A DNA stretch of 64,000 nucleotides from Mesobacterium_A sp034670065 (GCA_034670065.1 JAXMOG010000002.1:620001-684000), one strand, 5' to 3'; positions 24,710-32,984 are shown, counted from the first letter of the stretch. Notes: generated from the letters alone by a model not told the origin. Numbers and translations are program-made.

Positions 24710-25585
24710 TCAGCTTTTTGCAGCTTCCCGCCGCAGCCACTGCACAAAGGACCGCAAAGGCGGGCGCTGAGCACCGGGTCGTGTGACGATATAATACCCT
24801 TTGTGTGGGTCATCTTCGAACAACAGCCGCAACCGCCCGGCCTGTAGATCGTTTTCAACAAAGGTTCGCGCCGCAATCGCCACACCTTGGCCGTCACGAA
24901 CAGCCTCTAGCATCAGATTTCCGGGTAGGGCGGTGATGCCATGGGCGATGTTGCGTTCGATTCCGTATTTTTTCAGCCAGTTGCTGGCCTCGTTGGTGCC
25001 CAGCTCTTGCAGCCATGGATATTGGCCGATGGCCTTCAGATCGTGAAACGGGGCGTCGCCCACCAGCGTGCGCGCCGCAACAATCACCAGCGGGGACCGC
25101 AGTAGCAATTCACAGTCCACTCCCGTCCACTCACCAGCGCCATACCGCAGGGCAACGTCTATTCCGCCCGGCTCCAACACCTTCAAGTCTGCCGAGGGGT
25201 CGATCATCAGATCAAAGTCAGGATGCTTGGCACGGAAATGGGCCAAACGCGGCATTAGCCAGCCAGAGGCGAATCCCGGAGTGACAGAGATTTGCAACGC
25301 GCGTTGGGCGTCCATTTCGGTCAACGCGTCTATTGTGGCCTGAATCGTGGTGAAACCATCATGCAGCCCGGCCGCCAGCTGGTGCCCCTCGGCCGTCAGC
25401 TGCATAGACCGTGCGCGCCGGTCCAGCAGGCTGATCCCCATATGTTGTTCTAACTTGCGGATTTGTTGGCTGATTGCGGCGTGGGTTACATTCAACCGAT
25501 CCCCAGCCACGGCAACCGAACCGCTGTCAGCATAGGCTGAAAAGGCGCGCAGGGCGGATAACGGGGGTAATTTTGTCCAGTCCAT
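24710..25585 (-). CDS. LysR-family transcriptional regulator, GcvA-like
   Basis: A 291-residue LysR-type regulator. The helix-turn-helix spans about residues 8-65 (LSALRAFSAYADSGSVAVAG, then NVTHAAISQQIRKLE), followed by LLDRRARSMQLTAEG. An effector domain fills the rest, with ISVTPGFASGWLMPRLA near its start. The layout resembles GcvA/AmpR-like members, but no effector can be read. The frame is open to 25705; ATG 25585 (MDWTKLPPLSALRAF) gives the canonical start. It is divergent from the 49-residue gene at 25687, its most likely target by position. Confidence 0.9.
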   Translation of the reverse strand: MDWTKLPPLSALRAFSAYADSGSVAVAGDRLNVTHAAISQQIRKLEQHMGISLLDRRARSMQLTAEGHQLAAGLHDGFTTIQATIDALTEMDAQRALQISVTPGFASGWLMPRLAHFRAKHPDFDLMIDPSADLKVLEPGGIDVALRYGAGEWTGVDCELLLRSPLVIVAARTLVGDAPFHDLKAIGQYPWLQELGTNEASNWLKKYGIERNIAHGITALPGNLMLEAVRDGQGVAIAARTFVENDLQAGRLRLLFEDDPHKGYYIVTRPGAQRPPLRSFVQWLRREAAKS

Positions 25586-25686
25586 ATGTAAGCTCAGATT
25601 ACATGATTGCTTTTTTCCTGACTCGCATGTGCGCGCAGTTGGCGCAAGTATGGTTGCACAAAACATGCAAGGGAAAGGAAAAGCCC

Positions 25687-25836
25687 ATGTTCGGAATATT
25701 TGCAAAATCTTTCATGACCGCCACCCGGACCGACAACCGCGTGCGTCATCCCAATGAGCTGCCCAAGATCAATTGGACCAAAGCCGACGTGCCATCCCAT
25801 CTGGTGGATGATGTTAAGCTCTCCACTGATCAGTGA
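25687..25836 (+). CDS. Small basic protein of unknown function (49 aa)
   Basis: A 49-residue protein starting MFGIFAKSFMTATRTDNR and containing PNELPKINWTKADVP. I do not recognise the family. An AAGGGAAAGG site precedes the ATG and a strong terminator follows 43 bases after the stop, so it is a complete single-gene unit. It is divergent from the LysR gene across a 101-base gap. The last residues are acidic, and no membrane segment or cysteine is present. Confidence 0.65.
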   Translation: MFGIFAKSFMTATRTDNRVRHPNELPKINWTKADVPSHLVDDVKLSTDQ

Positions 25837-25878
25837 GTCGTTCAAGCCAGGTCAGGCTGGTGCACATTTTAAAAACGT

Positions 25879-25907
25879 AAAAGCCGGGTCGCAGTGACCC
25901 GGCTTTT
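25879..25907. terminator. Intrinsic terminator, T-rich on both strands
   Basis: AAGCCGGGTC pairs with GACCCGGCTT around a GCAGT loop. The right side has TTTTT, which ends transcription from the 49-residue gene. The left side read leftward has TTTTACGTTTTT, which may end a leftward transcript. Confidence 0.8.
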
Positions 25908-26039
25908 TGATTTATGGCGCCGACGCCCCAGGAAACGCGCGAACAGGACGGGACATCGGCGCATAATCCAGCCTGACTGATCGAGCTGGAATTCGTTGGT
26001 GCCGTGGAGCCTGAAATCGCTTTGCCCACCGACACCTGT
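25879..26039 (-). ncRNA. Candidate FNR-controlled small RNA (hypothesis)
   Basis: The 372 bases between the 49-residue gene and ccoP (25837-26208) hold no convincing gene. They contain an FNR-type box at 26074-26087, a leftward GATAAAT at 26054-26048 close to where a -10 element should lie if the box is centred at -41.5, a stem formed by 25914-25923 and 25956-25964, and the terminator at 25879-25907. A leftward RNA of about 160 nt would fit all four. Frames on this strand read through the terminator stem, so coding is unlikely. Both ends are estimates. Confidence 0.25.
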
Positions 26040-26073
26040 TAAATTCAATTTATCTGATTTGTCTGCGCGCACT

Positions 26074-26087
26074 TTGATTTGTGTCAA
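26074..26087. promoter_or_regulatory. FNR-type box TTGATTTGTGTCAA in a gene-free stretch
   Basis: It matches the same TTGAY-N4-RTCAA pattern as the boxes near ccoG, ccoN, uspA and fnrL. It lies downstream of ccoP, so it does not serve that operon. The nearest plausible target is the leftward candidate RNA. Confidence 0.55.
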
Positions 26088-26151
26088 ACGGGCCGAAGCA
26101 ATTCACAAAAATCCACATTTATTTCGCGTTTTGTCGGGGTGGAATACGGGC

Positions 26152-26179
26152 AAAAAAAACGCCGCCCCGAAGGGCGGCG
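26152..26179 (-). terminator. Intrinsic terminator of ccoNOQP
   Basis: Read leftward, CGCCGCCC and GGGCGGCG form an 8-bp stem with a four-base loop, followed by eight T. It lies 29 bases after the ccoP stop. Confidence 0.9.
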
Positions 26180-26208
26180 CAAGTCATAAAAGGGACGAAA
26201 GGGTCGTT

Positions 26209-27081
26209 TTATTCACCGCCACCAAGGCTGTGAACATAACTGGCAACCGCCCGGATTTCAGCTTCTGACAAGCGTTCATTCCAGTTCGGCATAACGCCAT
26301 AGCGCGCGTTGGCCACGGTTTCATGAACAGAGGTGTAATCGCCACCATACAACCAGATCGCATCCGTCAGGTTTGGCGCGCCCTGCATACGGTCACCCGT
26401 ACCGTCTTCTGCGTGGCAGGAGGAACAGTTGTCTTCGAAAACAACAGCACCTTCTGCAACTTTGGACGCATCCATGGGATCACCCGACAGGGACATGACA
26501 TAGTTCACAACCTGATCGATTTGCTCGTCTTCCAGCAGCTCATCGCGGCCAAAGGCGGGCATTTCAGATTGACGAACATAGTCCTCATCAACTTCGGGGT
26601 TGCGGATGCCAACGGTGATCGTGGTGTGAATATCCTCGATCGAGCCGCCCCACAGCCAGTCATCATCCAACAGGTTGGGATAACCGACGGCGCCTGCCGC
26701 ACCAGAACCGTGGCACTGCGCACACCAGGTGCGGAAAACCGCGGCCCCTGCGTTCAGAGCAAAGTTCTGCAGTTCTGGATCAGCCGAAATCTCGGTCAGC
26801 TCTGCAGCTGCCAGTTTTTCGTTGATCGGACCCAGCTTGGCTTCCTGAGCAGCGATGTCATCTGCAACATCGCCACGGGTGGAAAAGCCAATCAGGCCTG
26901 CCGAACTGCTCTTGATACCTGGCCATGCGGGGTAGGCGATACTGTAGCCAATGCCCCAGATGATGCACAGATAGAAGGTGTAGAGCCACCACTTAGGAAG
27001 TGGTTTGTTATATTCCTGAATACCGTCCCAGGAATGGCCCGTTGTCTCATGGTCGAGATCGTCGTTCTTTTTGTCAGCCAT
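26209..27081 (-). CDS. ccoP: cbb3-type cytochrome c oxidase subunit III, CcoP (dihaem)
   Basis: A 290-residue subunit with one N-terminal membrane helix (WLYTFYLCIIWGIGYSIAY, after PLPKWW) and two periplasmic cytochrome c domains. The haem sites are CAQCH and CSSCH, each followed later by a candidate Met ligand. The N-terminus MADKKNDDLDHETTGHSWDG is typical. The protein passes electrons from cytochrome c to CcoO and CcoN. The frame is open to 27207, but ATG 27081 is the family start and follows the ccoQ stop by 13 bases. Confidence 0.97.
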   Translation of the reverse strand: MADKKNDDLDHETTGHSWDGIQEYNKPLPKWWLYTFYLCIIWGIGYSIAYPAWPGIKSSSAGLIGFSTRGDVADDIAAQEAKLGPINEKLAAAELTEISADPELQNFALNAGAAVFRTWCAQCHGSGAAGAVGYPNLLDDDWLWGGSIEDIHTTITVGIRNPEVDEDYVRQSEMPAFGRDELLEDEQIDQVVNYVMSLSGDPMDASKVAEGAVVFEDNCSSCHAEDGTGDRMQGAPNLTDAIWLYGGDYTSVHETVANARYGVMPNWNERLSEAEIRAVASYVHSLGGGE

Positions 27082-27094
27082 TGTCCTCGCCTCC

Positions 27095-27265
27095 TCAATC
27101 TTCGGCGGGTTTATCGTCGTGACGGAACGGAATGCTTGCGGTTTCCGCATGCACCTTGTTGCTGCCCGGTCGGAAGGCCCAAATGACCACCCCGACGAAG
27201 AAAGCAAACAAGAGCAATAGCATCCAGCTGTCGGCGAACTGTCTCAGAAGAGAATAGGTTTCCAT
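27095..27265 (-). CDS. ccoQ: cbb3 oxidase subunit CcoQ (FixQ)
   Basis: A 56-residue single-span protein read directly between ccoO and ccoP: METYSLLRQFADSWMLLLLF, then a short aromatic stretch, AFRPGSNKVHAE and an acidic end. The length, single helix, FRPGS motif and position between ccoO and ccoP identify CcoQ, which stabilises the oxidase complex. Confidence 0.95.
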   Translation of the reverse strand: METYSLLRQFADSWMLLLLFAFFVGVVIWAFRPGSNKVHAETASIPFRHDDKPAED

Positions 27266-27279
27266 GTCCAATCCCCTCC

Positions 27280-28008
27280 TTAGCGGTGTGCGTCAGGCGT
27301 GAAGGTCGAGAAATCAACCAACGTGCCCAGCATTTGCAGGTAAGCAATCAGTGCATCCGCTTCCGAGACGCCCGGTTGGCCGTCAAAGTTGCGAACGTTG
27401 ATCGCCTCGCCGTACCGCTCCAGCAGACCATCATAGTCACTGTCGGGGTCAGCTTGCGCCATGAAGTCCATCTGACCGTTTTCGATCATTTCTTCTGTGT
27501 AGGGGACGCCCAGAAACTTGTGGGTGCCCAACAGATCTTCGATGTACTTCCCGTCGATCAGCTTGGCTTCAAGAAAGCCGTACTTTGGCATCACCGATTC
27601 CGGCACAACCGATTGCGGGCTGCGCAGGTGATCAACATGCCACTCGTCCGAGTAGCGGCCGCCAACACGAGCCAGATCCGGTCCGGTCCGCTTGGAACCC
27701 CACTGGAACGGGTGATCGTACATGGATTCCGCTGCCAGCGAGTAGTGGCCGTAGCGTTCGACTTCATCCCGCATTGGGCGGATCATCTGGCTGTGGCAGA
27801 CATAGCAGCCTTCGCGCAGATAAACGTCGCGCCCGGCCAGTTCCAGTGGCGTATAGGGGCGCATGCCCTCTACCTCTTCGATCGTATTGTCGAGGTAGAA
27901 CAGCGGTACAATCTGCACCAACCCGCCGATGGTCACGACCAAGAAGGCGAAGATGGCCAGAAGAGTAACGTTCCGTTCAAGGATCGCGTGTTTGTTAATA
28001 AGAGCCAT
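27280..28008 (-). CDS. ccoO: cbb3-type cytochrome c oxidase subunit II, CcoO (monohaem)
   Basis: A 242-residue subunit with an N-terminal membrane anchor (TLLAIFAFLVVTIGGLVQIV) and one haem site CYVCHSQ followed by MIRP. The family stretch YTPLELAGRDVYLREGC is present. It accepts electrons from CcoP and passes them to the CcoN haem b and copper centre. It lies 14 bases after ccoN and 14 before ccoQ, in the standard order. Confidence 0.97.
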   Translation of the reverse strand: MALINKHAILERNVTLLAIFAFLVVTIGGLVQIVPLFYLDNTIEEVEGMRPYTPLELAGRDVYLREGCYVCHSQMIRPMRDEVERYGHYSLAAESMYDHPFQWGSKRTGPDLARVGGRYSDEWHVDHLRSPQSVVPESVMPKYGFLEAKLIDGKYIEDLLGTHKFLGVPYTEEMIENGQMDFMAQADPDSDYDGLLERYGEAINVRNFDGQPGVSEADALIAYLQMLGTLVDFSTFTPDAHR

Positions 28009-28022
28009 TATACCGTCCCTCC

Positions 28023-29636
28023 TTATTCGGCCGGTGTGGCGTGAGATGCGGCAGCGCTGGCTTCAACAGCCGGGCTACGCTTCACGGTCATCCAAAGGTT
28101 GTAGACCATGATCAGAGCGCCGGTGAGATACATCACACCACCCAGACCACGCACCACATACATTGGAAGTTTGGCGGCAACAGTGTCAGCAAACGCGTTC
28201 ACCAAGAAGCCATTGGCATCCACTTCGCGCCACATCAGGCCTTCCATGATACCGGTTACCCACATGGATGCGGCGTAAAGAACGATACCGATCGTGGCGA
28301 GCCAGAAGTGCCAGGACACCATGGAGAGTGAGTACAAACGCTCACGGTTCCACAGTTTTGGCACCAAGAAGTACAGCGCGCCAAAGGTGATCATACCGTT
28401 CCAGCCCAATGCACCAGAGTGAACGTGCCCGATTGTCCAGTCAGTGTAGTGCGACAGGGAGTTCACAGCCCGGATCGACATCATCGGACCTTCAAAGGTC
28501 GACATGCCGTAAAAGCCGATGGAAATCACCATCATACGGATGATCGGATCGGTACGCAGTTTGTCCCATGCGCCCGAAAGGGTCATCAGACCGTTGATCA
28601 TACCACCCCACGACGGCATCCAAAGCACGATCGAGAACACCATGCCCAGGGTCGAGGCCCAGTCAGGCAGCGCGGTGTAGTGCAAGTGGTGCGGACCAGC
28701 CCAGATATACAGGAAGATCAGCGCCCAGAAGTGAATGATCGACAGCTTGTAGGAGAAGACCGGACGTTCGGCTTGCTTGGGCACGAAGTAGTACATCATG
28801 CCAAGGAAACCAGCTGTCAGGAAGAAGCCCACCGCGTTGTGACCATACCACCACTGCACCATTGCATCTTGCACGCCAGAGAACACCTGAACCGATTTGG
28901 AACCCCAGATGGAGACCGGAATCGACAGGTTGTTAAACACGTGCAGCATGGCGACGGTGATGATGAATGAAAGATAGAACCAGTTGGCCACGTAGATGTG
29001 CGGCTCTTTGCGCCGAACAAGTGTACCAACGAAAACAGCCAGATAGGCAAGCCAGACAATTGTCAGCCACAAGTCTACGTACCATTCTGGTTCTGCATAT
29101 TCTTTAGATTGAGTGCCGCCCAGCAGATAGCCGGTTGCCGCCAGAACGATAAACAACTGGTAGCCCCAAAAGACAAACCAACCTGTGTTACCACCCCAAA
29201 GGCGCGCCGCGCTGGTGCGCTGAACCACGTAAAACGACGTGGCGATCAGAGCGTTCCCGCCAAAGGCAAAAATCACTGCGGATGTGTGCAGCGGACGCAG
29301 GCGCCCAAAGTTTGCAAAGCCTTGTGCCCACTCAAAGTTCAGTGCTGGAAAAGCCAGCTGGAAGGCAATAAACGTACCGGCCAAGAAACCAACGACGCCC
29401 CACAGGGCCGTGGCGATCACACCCGCACGTACAACACCATCCATATAAGAAGATTGGAGCTCTGCCGCCGGAACCGGTTCATCGGTATGGCGTAAAGTCC
29501 ACAAAAACAGCCCACCAGCCACGAGCATTATTATGATCGCGTGAACCTGGTAGCTAAGGTCTCGTGCATAATTGATCGCGATCATTGCAAAGATCGTGAC
29601 CAAACCAAGCACGATCAGCTTGATATAGTTCAACAT
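28023..29636 (-). CDS. ccoN: cbb3-type cytochrome c oxidase subunit I, CcoN
   Basis: A 537-residue catalytic subunit with about 12 membrane helices. Haem and copper ligands are visible in family stretches such as RPLHTSAVIFAFGGN, QWWYGHNAVGFFLT, and AGPHHLHYTALPDW. It reduces oxygen to water with very high oxygen affinity and pumps protons. It heads ccoNOQP. A perfect FNR-type box at 29727-29740 lies upstream. A CATTAA at 29704-29699 fits a leftward -10 element if the box is centred at -41.5. Confidence 0.98.
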   Translation of the reverse strand: MLNYIKLIVLGLVTIFAMIAINYARDLSYQVHAIIIMLVAGGLFLWTLRHTDEPVPAAELQSSYMDGVVRAGVIATALWGVVGFLAGTFIAFQLAFPALNFEWAQGFANFGRLRPLHTSAVIFAFGGNALIATSFYVVQRTSAARLWGGNTGWFVFWGYQLFIVLAATGYLLGGTQSKEYAEPEWYVDLWLTIVWLAYLAVFVGTLVRRKEPHIYVANWFYLSFIITVAMLHVFNNLSIPVSIWGSKSVQVFSGVQDAMVQWWYGHNAVGFFLTAGFLGMMYYFVPKQAERPVFSYKLSIIHFWALIFLYIWAGPHHLHYTALPDWASTLGMVFSIVLWMPSWGGMINGLMTLSGAWDKLRTDPIIRMMVISIGFYGMSTFEGPMMSIRAVNSLSHYTDWTIGHVHSGALGWNGMITFGALYFLVPKLWNRERLYSLSMVSWHFWLATIGIVLYAASMWVTGIMEGLMWREVDANGFLVNAFADTVAAKLPMYVVRGLGGVMYLTGALIMVYNLWMTVKRSPAVEASAAASHATPAE

Positions 29637-29726
29637 TTTTCGTCCCTTCGTCTGTCCCGCATGATTCTACCCCGCGCGGACGGTTTTAGACTGCTGGGTT
29701 AATGCGCTGAGAACGCAGTCATATCC

Positions 29727-29740
29727 TTGATCTGCATCAA
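29727..29740. promoter_or_regulatory. Perfect FNR-type box TTGATCTGCATCAA, ccoN side
   Basis: It is a perfect TTGAT-N4-ATCAA dyad. Centred at 29733.5, it puts a class II start site near 29692, with CATTAA at 29704-29699 as -10 on the leftward strand. That matches FnrL activation of cco operons known from Rhodobacter. Confidence 0.85.
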
Positions 29741-29758
29741 GAGATTGGTTGCAGTGTC

Positions 29759-29772
29759 TTGACCAAGGTCAA
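29759..29772. promoter_or_regulatory. FNR/Dnr-type box TTGACCAAGGTCAA, uspA side
   Basis: A perfect TTGAC-N4-GTCAA dyad 18 bases right of the ccoN-side box. A TGTAAT at 29801-29806 could be a rightward -10, although the spacing is about 6 bases longer than ideal. The likely target is the universal stress protein gene at 29837. Confidence 0.65.
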
Positions 29773-29836
29773 AGTGTTGAACCTGCTGACCGGGCTAGCT
29801 TGTAATTGGAAAAAGGTTCAGGAGGAGGCTTCCGAA

Positions 29837-30676
29837 ATGGCCTACAAATCACTCTACACGGTCGTAACAGACGAAAATCTGGCGAAATCTTCGCTTGCTC
29901 ATGCGGTTTCAGTTGCCAGCGCACTTGATGCGCACCTTGAAGTGCACTGTCTAGGGGTCGATCGAACGCAAACCGGTTACTATTACGCCGGGGCGAACGC
30001 GATGGTCCTGCAGGAAACGCTAAAGCGCGCCACTGAAGAAGCGTCGGAACTGGGCGAAATGGCCCGTAATTACTTGGAAAAACAAGACGTTCGTTGGAAT
30101 GTCGAAACCGGGGTCAGCCAATTGGCGGATGTCGGGCGCCATGTGGCAAGCCATGCTCGGTTCTGCGATCTGGCTGTGATGCCAATGCCTTACGGCGAAG
30201 GCCACGGAAGTGAGCTGGAACCGGTTGTGGAAGGCGCTTTGTTTGACGGGCAGTGTTCGGTCATGGTTGTGCCTGATCGGGTTGACCCAACGCCCAATCC
30301 CAATCGCATTGTTTTGGGGTGGAACGAAAGTAACGAAGCATTGCGGGCCGTTCGGGCGTCTATGCCGCTGCTGTCGCAGGCGGAAATTGTCCATATCGTG
30401 GTGATTGATCCGCCGCAGCACGGACCCAACCGGTCTGACCCAGGTGGTCAATTGTCTCAATTCCTGGCGCGTCATGGCGTGCGCTGCGAGGTGGACGTGT
30501 TGTCAAAAACCATGCCGCGTGTGTCTGATGTTCTGATGCGTCACGTGCAGGATGTCAGTGCCGATATGGTGGTGATGGGGGCTTATGGTCACTCTCGCTT
30601 CCGCGAGGCAATTTTGGGCGGTGCCACCCGTTATATGTTGGAACAATCCACAGTTCCTGTATTCATGGCGCACTAA
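29837..30676 (+). CDS. Universal stress protein, tandem UspA domains
   Basis: A 279-residue protein with two UspA folds. The N-terminal domain (MAYKSLYTVVTDENL) is degenerate. The C-terminal domain has the nucleotide-binding pattern GAYGHSRFREAILGG with the following TRYMLEQSTVPVFMAH. AGGAGGAG precedes ATG 29837; the frame is open back to 29759 inside the FNR box, so the later start is used. It is divergent from ccoN and shares its FNR-type promoter region, pointing to a role in low oxygen. Its ligand and targets are unknown. Confidence 0.85.
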   Translation: MAYKSLYTVVTDENLAKSSLAHAVSVASALDAHLEVHCLGVDRTQTGYYYAGANAMVLQETLKRATEEASELGEMARNYLEKQDVRWNVETGVSQLADVGRHVASHARFCDLAVMPMPYGEGHGSELEPVVEGALFDGQCSVMVVPDRVDPTPNPNRIVLGWNESNEALRAVRASMPLLSQAEIVHIVVIDPPQHGPNRSDPGGQLSQFLARHGVRCEVDVLSKTMPRVSDVLMRHVQDVSADMVVMGAYGHSRFREAILGGATRYMLEQSTVPVFMAH

Positions 30677-30704
30677 CCTTAGCGACCAGCTGTTCGCAAA
30701 ACGC

Positions 30705-30738
30705 AACCGGGGGCCAAAAGGCCCCCGGTTGTTTTTTT
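30705..30738. terminator. Intrinsic terminator between uspA and fnrL
   Basis: AACCGGGGGCC at 30705-30715 pairs perfectly with GGCCCCCGGTT at 30720-30730 around AAAA, followed by G and seven T. It ends the rightward uspA-type transcript; the leftward side has no T-run. Confidence 0.92.
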
Positions 30739-30785
30739 GTCTAACAGGATGTTGGGATATTCAGCCGTAGTGCAAAAACACCGGC

Positions 30786-31532
30786 TTAGATCAGCATGCC
30801 ACCATCGGCATCGTCCCCTGCTTCTTCCAGCAGGCGCTCCATGTCTGGAACGGTCACATGACGTTTGCCTTCCAATTCGATCACCCCATCCTTGCGCAGG
30901 GCAGAAATCTGGCGGCTTACGGTTTCCAGCGTCAATCCCAGGTAGTCAGCCATGGCCTCTCGCGTCAGCGGCAGGTCAAAAACCATCGGCCCATCAGTGC
31001 CCTGCAGATGCAGTGTTGCATCACGACGGGCAAAGATGGTCAGCAGCGAAGCAATCTTTTCCCGCGCGGTTTTCCGGCCCAGCACAAGCATCCATTCGCG
31101 CGCTGCGTCCAGTTCATCCAACGTCATTTCCAAAAGACGTTCTGCAATATGAGGCGTGCGGCCCATCAGTTCTTCGAACGGGGCTTTACGGAAACAGCAC
31201 ATCACCAGATCGGTTGTCGCCACGACATCATACGCGGCCGAAGATCTGCCCGGACGGCCAACAAAATCAGACGGCAGCAACAATCCCACCATTTGAGTCC
31301 GGCCGTCTTCCATTGTCTGAGTCAGGGTCGCGATGCCCGAAACAACAGACCCAACAAAATCCATACGGTCGCCTGACCAGATCACGGTCTGGCCGGCTTC
31401 GAATTTGCGATAGTATTTGATCTCTTCCAGCCGCTCCAGCTCGTCGCTTTCGCACCGTGCACAAACTGCACGATGCCGGATGGGGCATTCTCCGCACTCT
31501 TGCGATACGGCAAGGCTTCGTTCGTTCAGCAT
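30786..31532 (-). CDS. fnrL: Oxygen-sensing transcriptional regulator FnrL
   Basis: A 248-residue Crp/Fnr-family protein. The N-terminal motif CGECPIRHRAVCARC supplies Cys13, Cys16, Cys24 and Cys27, and Cys112 or Cys113 can be the internal ligand, so an oxygen-labile [4Fe-4S] cluster is expected. The helix-turn-helix reads GLTLETVSRQISAL with the E-SR recognition pattern that fits TTGAT half-sites. FnrL activates cbb3 oxidase, haem and photosynthesis genes in Rhodobacter. It is divergent from hemN, and an FNR box overlaps the gap, so it may control its own expression. Confidence 0.95.
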   Translation of the reverse strand: MLNERSLAVSQECGECPIRHRAVCARCESDELERLEEIKYYRKFEAGQTVIWSGDRMDFVGSVVSGIATLTQTMEDGRTQMVGLLLPSDFVGRPGRSSAAYDVVATTDLVMCCFRKAPFEELMGRTPHIAERLLEMTLDELDAAREWMLVLGRKTAREKIASLLTIFARRDATLHLQGTDGPMVFDLPLTREAMADYLGLTLETVSRQISALRKDGVIELEGKRHVTVPDMERLLEEAGDDADGGMLI

Positions 31533-31547
31533 GTCGATTTCACCGTT

Positions 31548-31561
31548 TTGATCTGGGTCAA
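31548..31561. promoter_or_regulatory. FNR-type box TTGATCTGGGTCAA between fnrL and hemN
   Basis: It lies 15 bases upstream of the fnrL start and just before hemN. For hemN, a box centred at -41.5 would set the start site at about 31596. For fnrL, the box is too close for classical activation and may repress. Confidence 0.8.
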
Positions 31562-31596
31562 TGCCGCAAGGCTATGTTCTTCATAAACGTAAGCGC

Positions 31597-32952
31597 ATGG
31601 TGACGCGAACACAACTTTCCCGGCTGGGGCTCTTTGACGCTAAAGTGCCCCGCTATACGAGCTACCCCACATCGCCCCACTTCTCGGGAAATGTTGGGGC
31701 GGACGACTATTCCAACTGGATCAAAGCGCTTCCAATAGGGGGGCAGGTCTCTCTTTACATACATGTGCCATTCTGTCGGCGCCTGTGTTGGTTTTGCGCG
31801 TGCCGTACGCAAGGTACCCAAACCGCTGGCCCAGTGGCGGCTTATGTTGAGGTTTTAAAGCAGGAATTGGCCCTGCTTTCCGAAATTTTGCCTCAGGGAA
31901 TCACTTTGTCGCGTCTGCACTGGGGCGGCGGAACCCCAACTTTGCTCAGCCCAGAGATGATTCGTTCTTTGTCCGAAGCGATCAAGGACGTGGCGCCCTT
32001 TGCGCCCAACGCCGAGTTTTCGGTCGAGATTGACCCAAATGAAATCGAAGAAGAGCGGATGGATGCTTTGGCTGAAGCCGGCATGAATCGTGCGTCGATT
32101 GGGGTGCAAGACTTCGATCACGAAATCCAAAAGACGATCGGCCGAATCCAAGGTTTCGACATCACACGCAAAGCCGTGGACATGATTCGCGCGCGCGGTG
32201 TGACAAGCTTGAACGCAGATATCCTGTTCGGCCTGCCACATCAGACCAAAGAACGGATCACCGAATCCGTCCAAAAGCTGTTGTCGCTGGGTCCAGACCG
32301 CGTGGCGCTTTATGGTTACGCCCATGTGCCGTGGATGGCCAAGCGCCAGCAAATGATCCCGTCTGATGCGCTGCCCACGCCCAGCGAACGGCTAGACCTG
32401 TTTGATACCGCGCGCCGCTTGTTCATGTGGGACAATTACGCCGAGATCGGCATCGACCATTTCGCCATCAAAGGGGACGGGCTGGAAGTTGCACAGCGCA
32501 CTGGCAAACTGCGCCGCAATTTCCAAGGCTACACAGACGACACAGCGTCGGCCCTGATTGGTGTTGGTGCGTCCTCAATTTCGCGGTTCCCGCAAGGGTA
32601 CACGCAAAACGCACCGGGCACGTCGACCTATATTCAGGCCATTCGCGGCAATAAATTCAGCGCGATCAAAGGTCATGCTTTCCAAGGGGACGATCTGCTG
32701 CGCGCTAGATTGATCGAAGCGCTGATGTGCGACTTCAGAATAGATCGGGCCGAAATTCTGCGCGATTACGACATCTCGGCCGCAAAGCTGGACGCGTTGT
32801 TCAAAGAGACCAACGCCGCCTTTGATAACATTCTTCAGATCACCGAAGACGGTTTGTTCATTCCATTTGCGGCACGTCCCCTGACGCGGATTATCGCGCG
32901 AAGCTTTGATGCCTACGATCTTAGCCGCGCTGGGCACAGCTCTGCCATCTGA
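31597..32952 (+). CDS. hemN: Oxygen-independent coproporphyrinogen III dehydrogenase HemN
   Basis: A 451-residue radical SAM enzyme that decarboxylates coproporphyrinogen III without oxygen. The cluster motif CRRLCWFC lies at residues 60-67 (CX3CX2C), inside the canonical VPFCRRLCWFCACRTQ. The N-terminal VPRYTSYPTSPHF is typical of HemN rather than HemW. The frame also opens at 31561, but that ATG overlaps the FNR box, so ATG 31597 is chosen; it gives the family length (E. coli 457). Anaerobic haem synthesis under FnrL fits the adjacent cbb3 genes. Confidence 0.94.
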   Translation: MVTRTQLSRLGLFDAKVPRYTSYPTSPHFSGNVGADDYSNWIKALPIGGQVSLYIHVPFCRRLCWFCACRTQGTQTAGPVAAYVEVLKQELALLSEILPQGITLSRLHWGGGTPTLLSPEMIRSLSEAIKDVAPFAPNAEFSVEIDPNEIEEERMDALAEAGMNRASIGVQDFDHEIQKTIGRIQGFDITRKAVDMIRARGVTSLNADILFGLPHQTKERITESVQKLLSLGPDRVALYGYAHVPWMAKRQQMIPSDALPTPSERLDLFDTARRLFMWDNYAEIGIDHFAIKGDGLEVAQRTGKLRRNFQGYTDDTASALIGVGASSISRFPQGYTQNAPGTSTYIQAIRGNKFSAIKGHAFQGDDLLRARLIEALMCDFRIDRAEILRDYDISAAKLDALFKETNAAFDNILQITEDGLFIPFAARPLTRIIARSFDAYDLSRAGHSSAI

Positions 32953-32959
32953 ATAGGCT

Positions 32960-32978
32960 GCCCGGCAAATTGCCGGGT
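32960..32978. terminator. Weak hairpin between convergent hemN and yejF
   Basis: CCCGGCAA and TTGCCGGG form an almost continuous palindrome between the two stop codons. No T-run follows on either strand, so termination is uncertain. Confidence 0.35.
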
Positions 32979-32984
32979 GACTTC

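Noticed and set aside
25869..26087. 72-residue minus-strand frame in the gene-free stretch
   Set aside because: It reads through the terminator stem at 25879-25907 and starts inside the FNR box, so it is not a likely protein.
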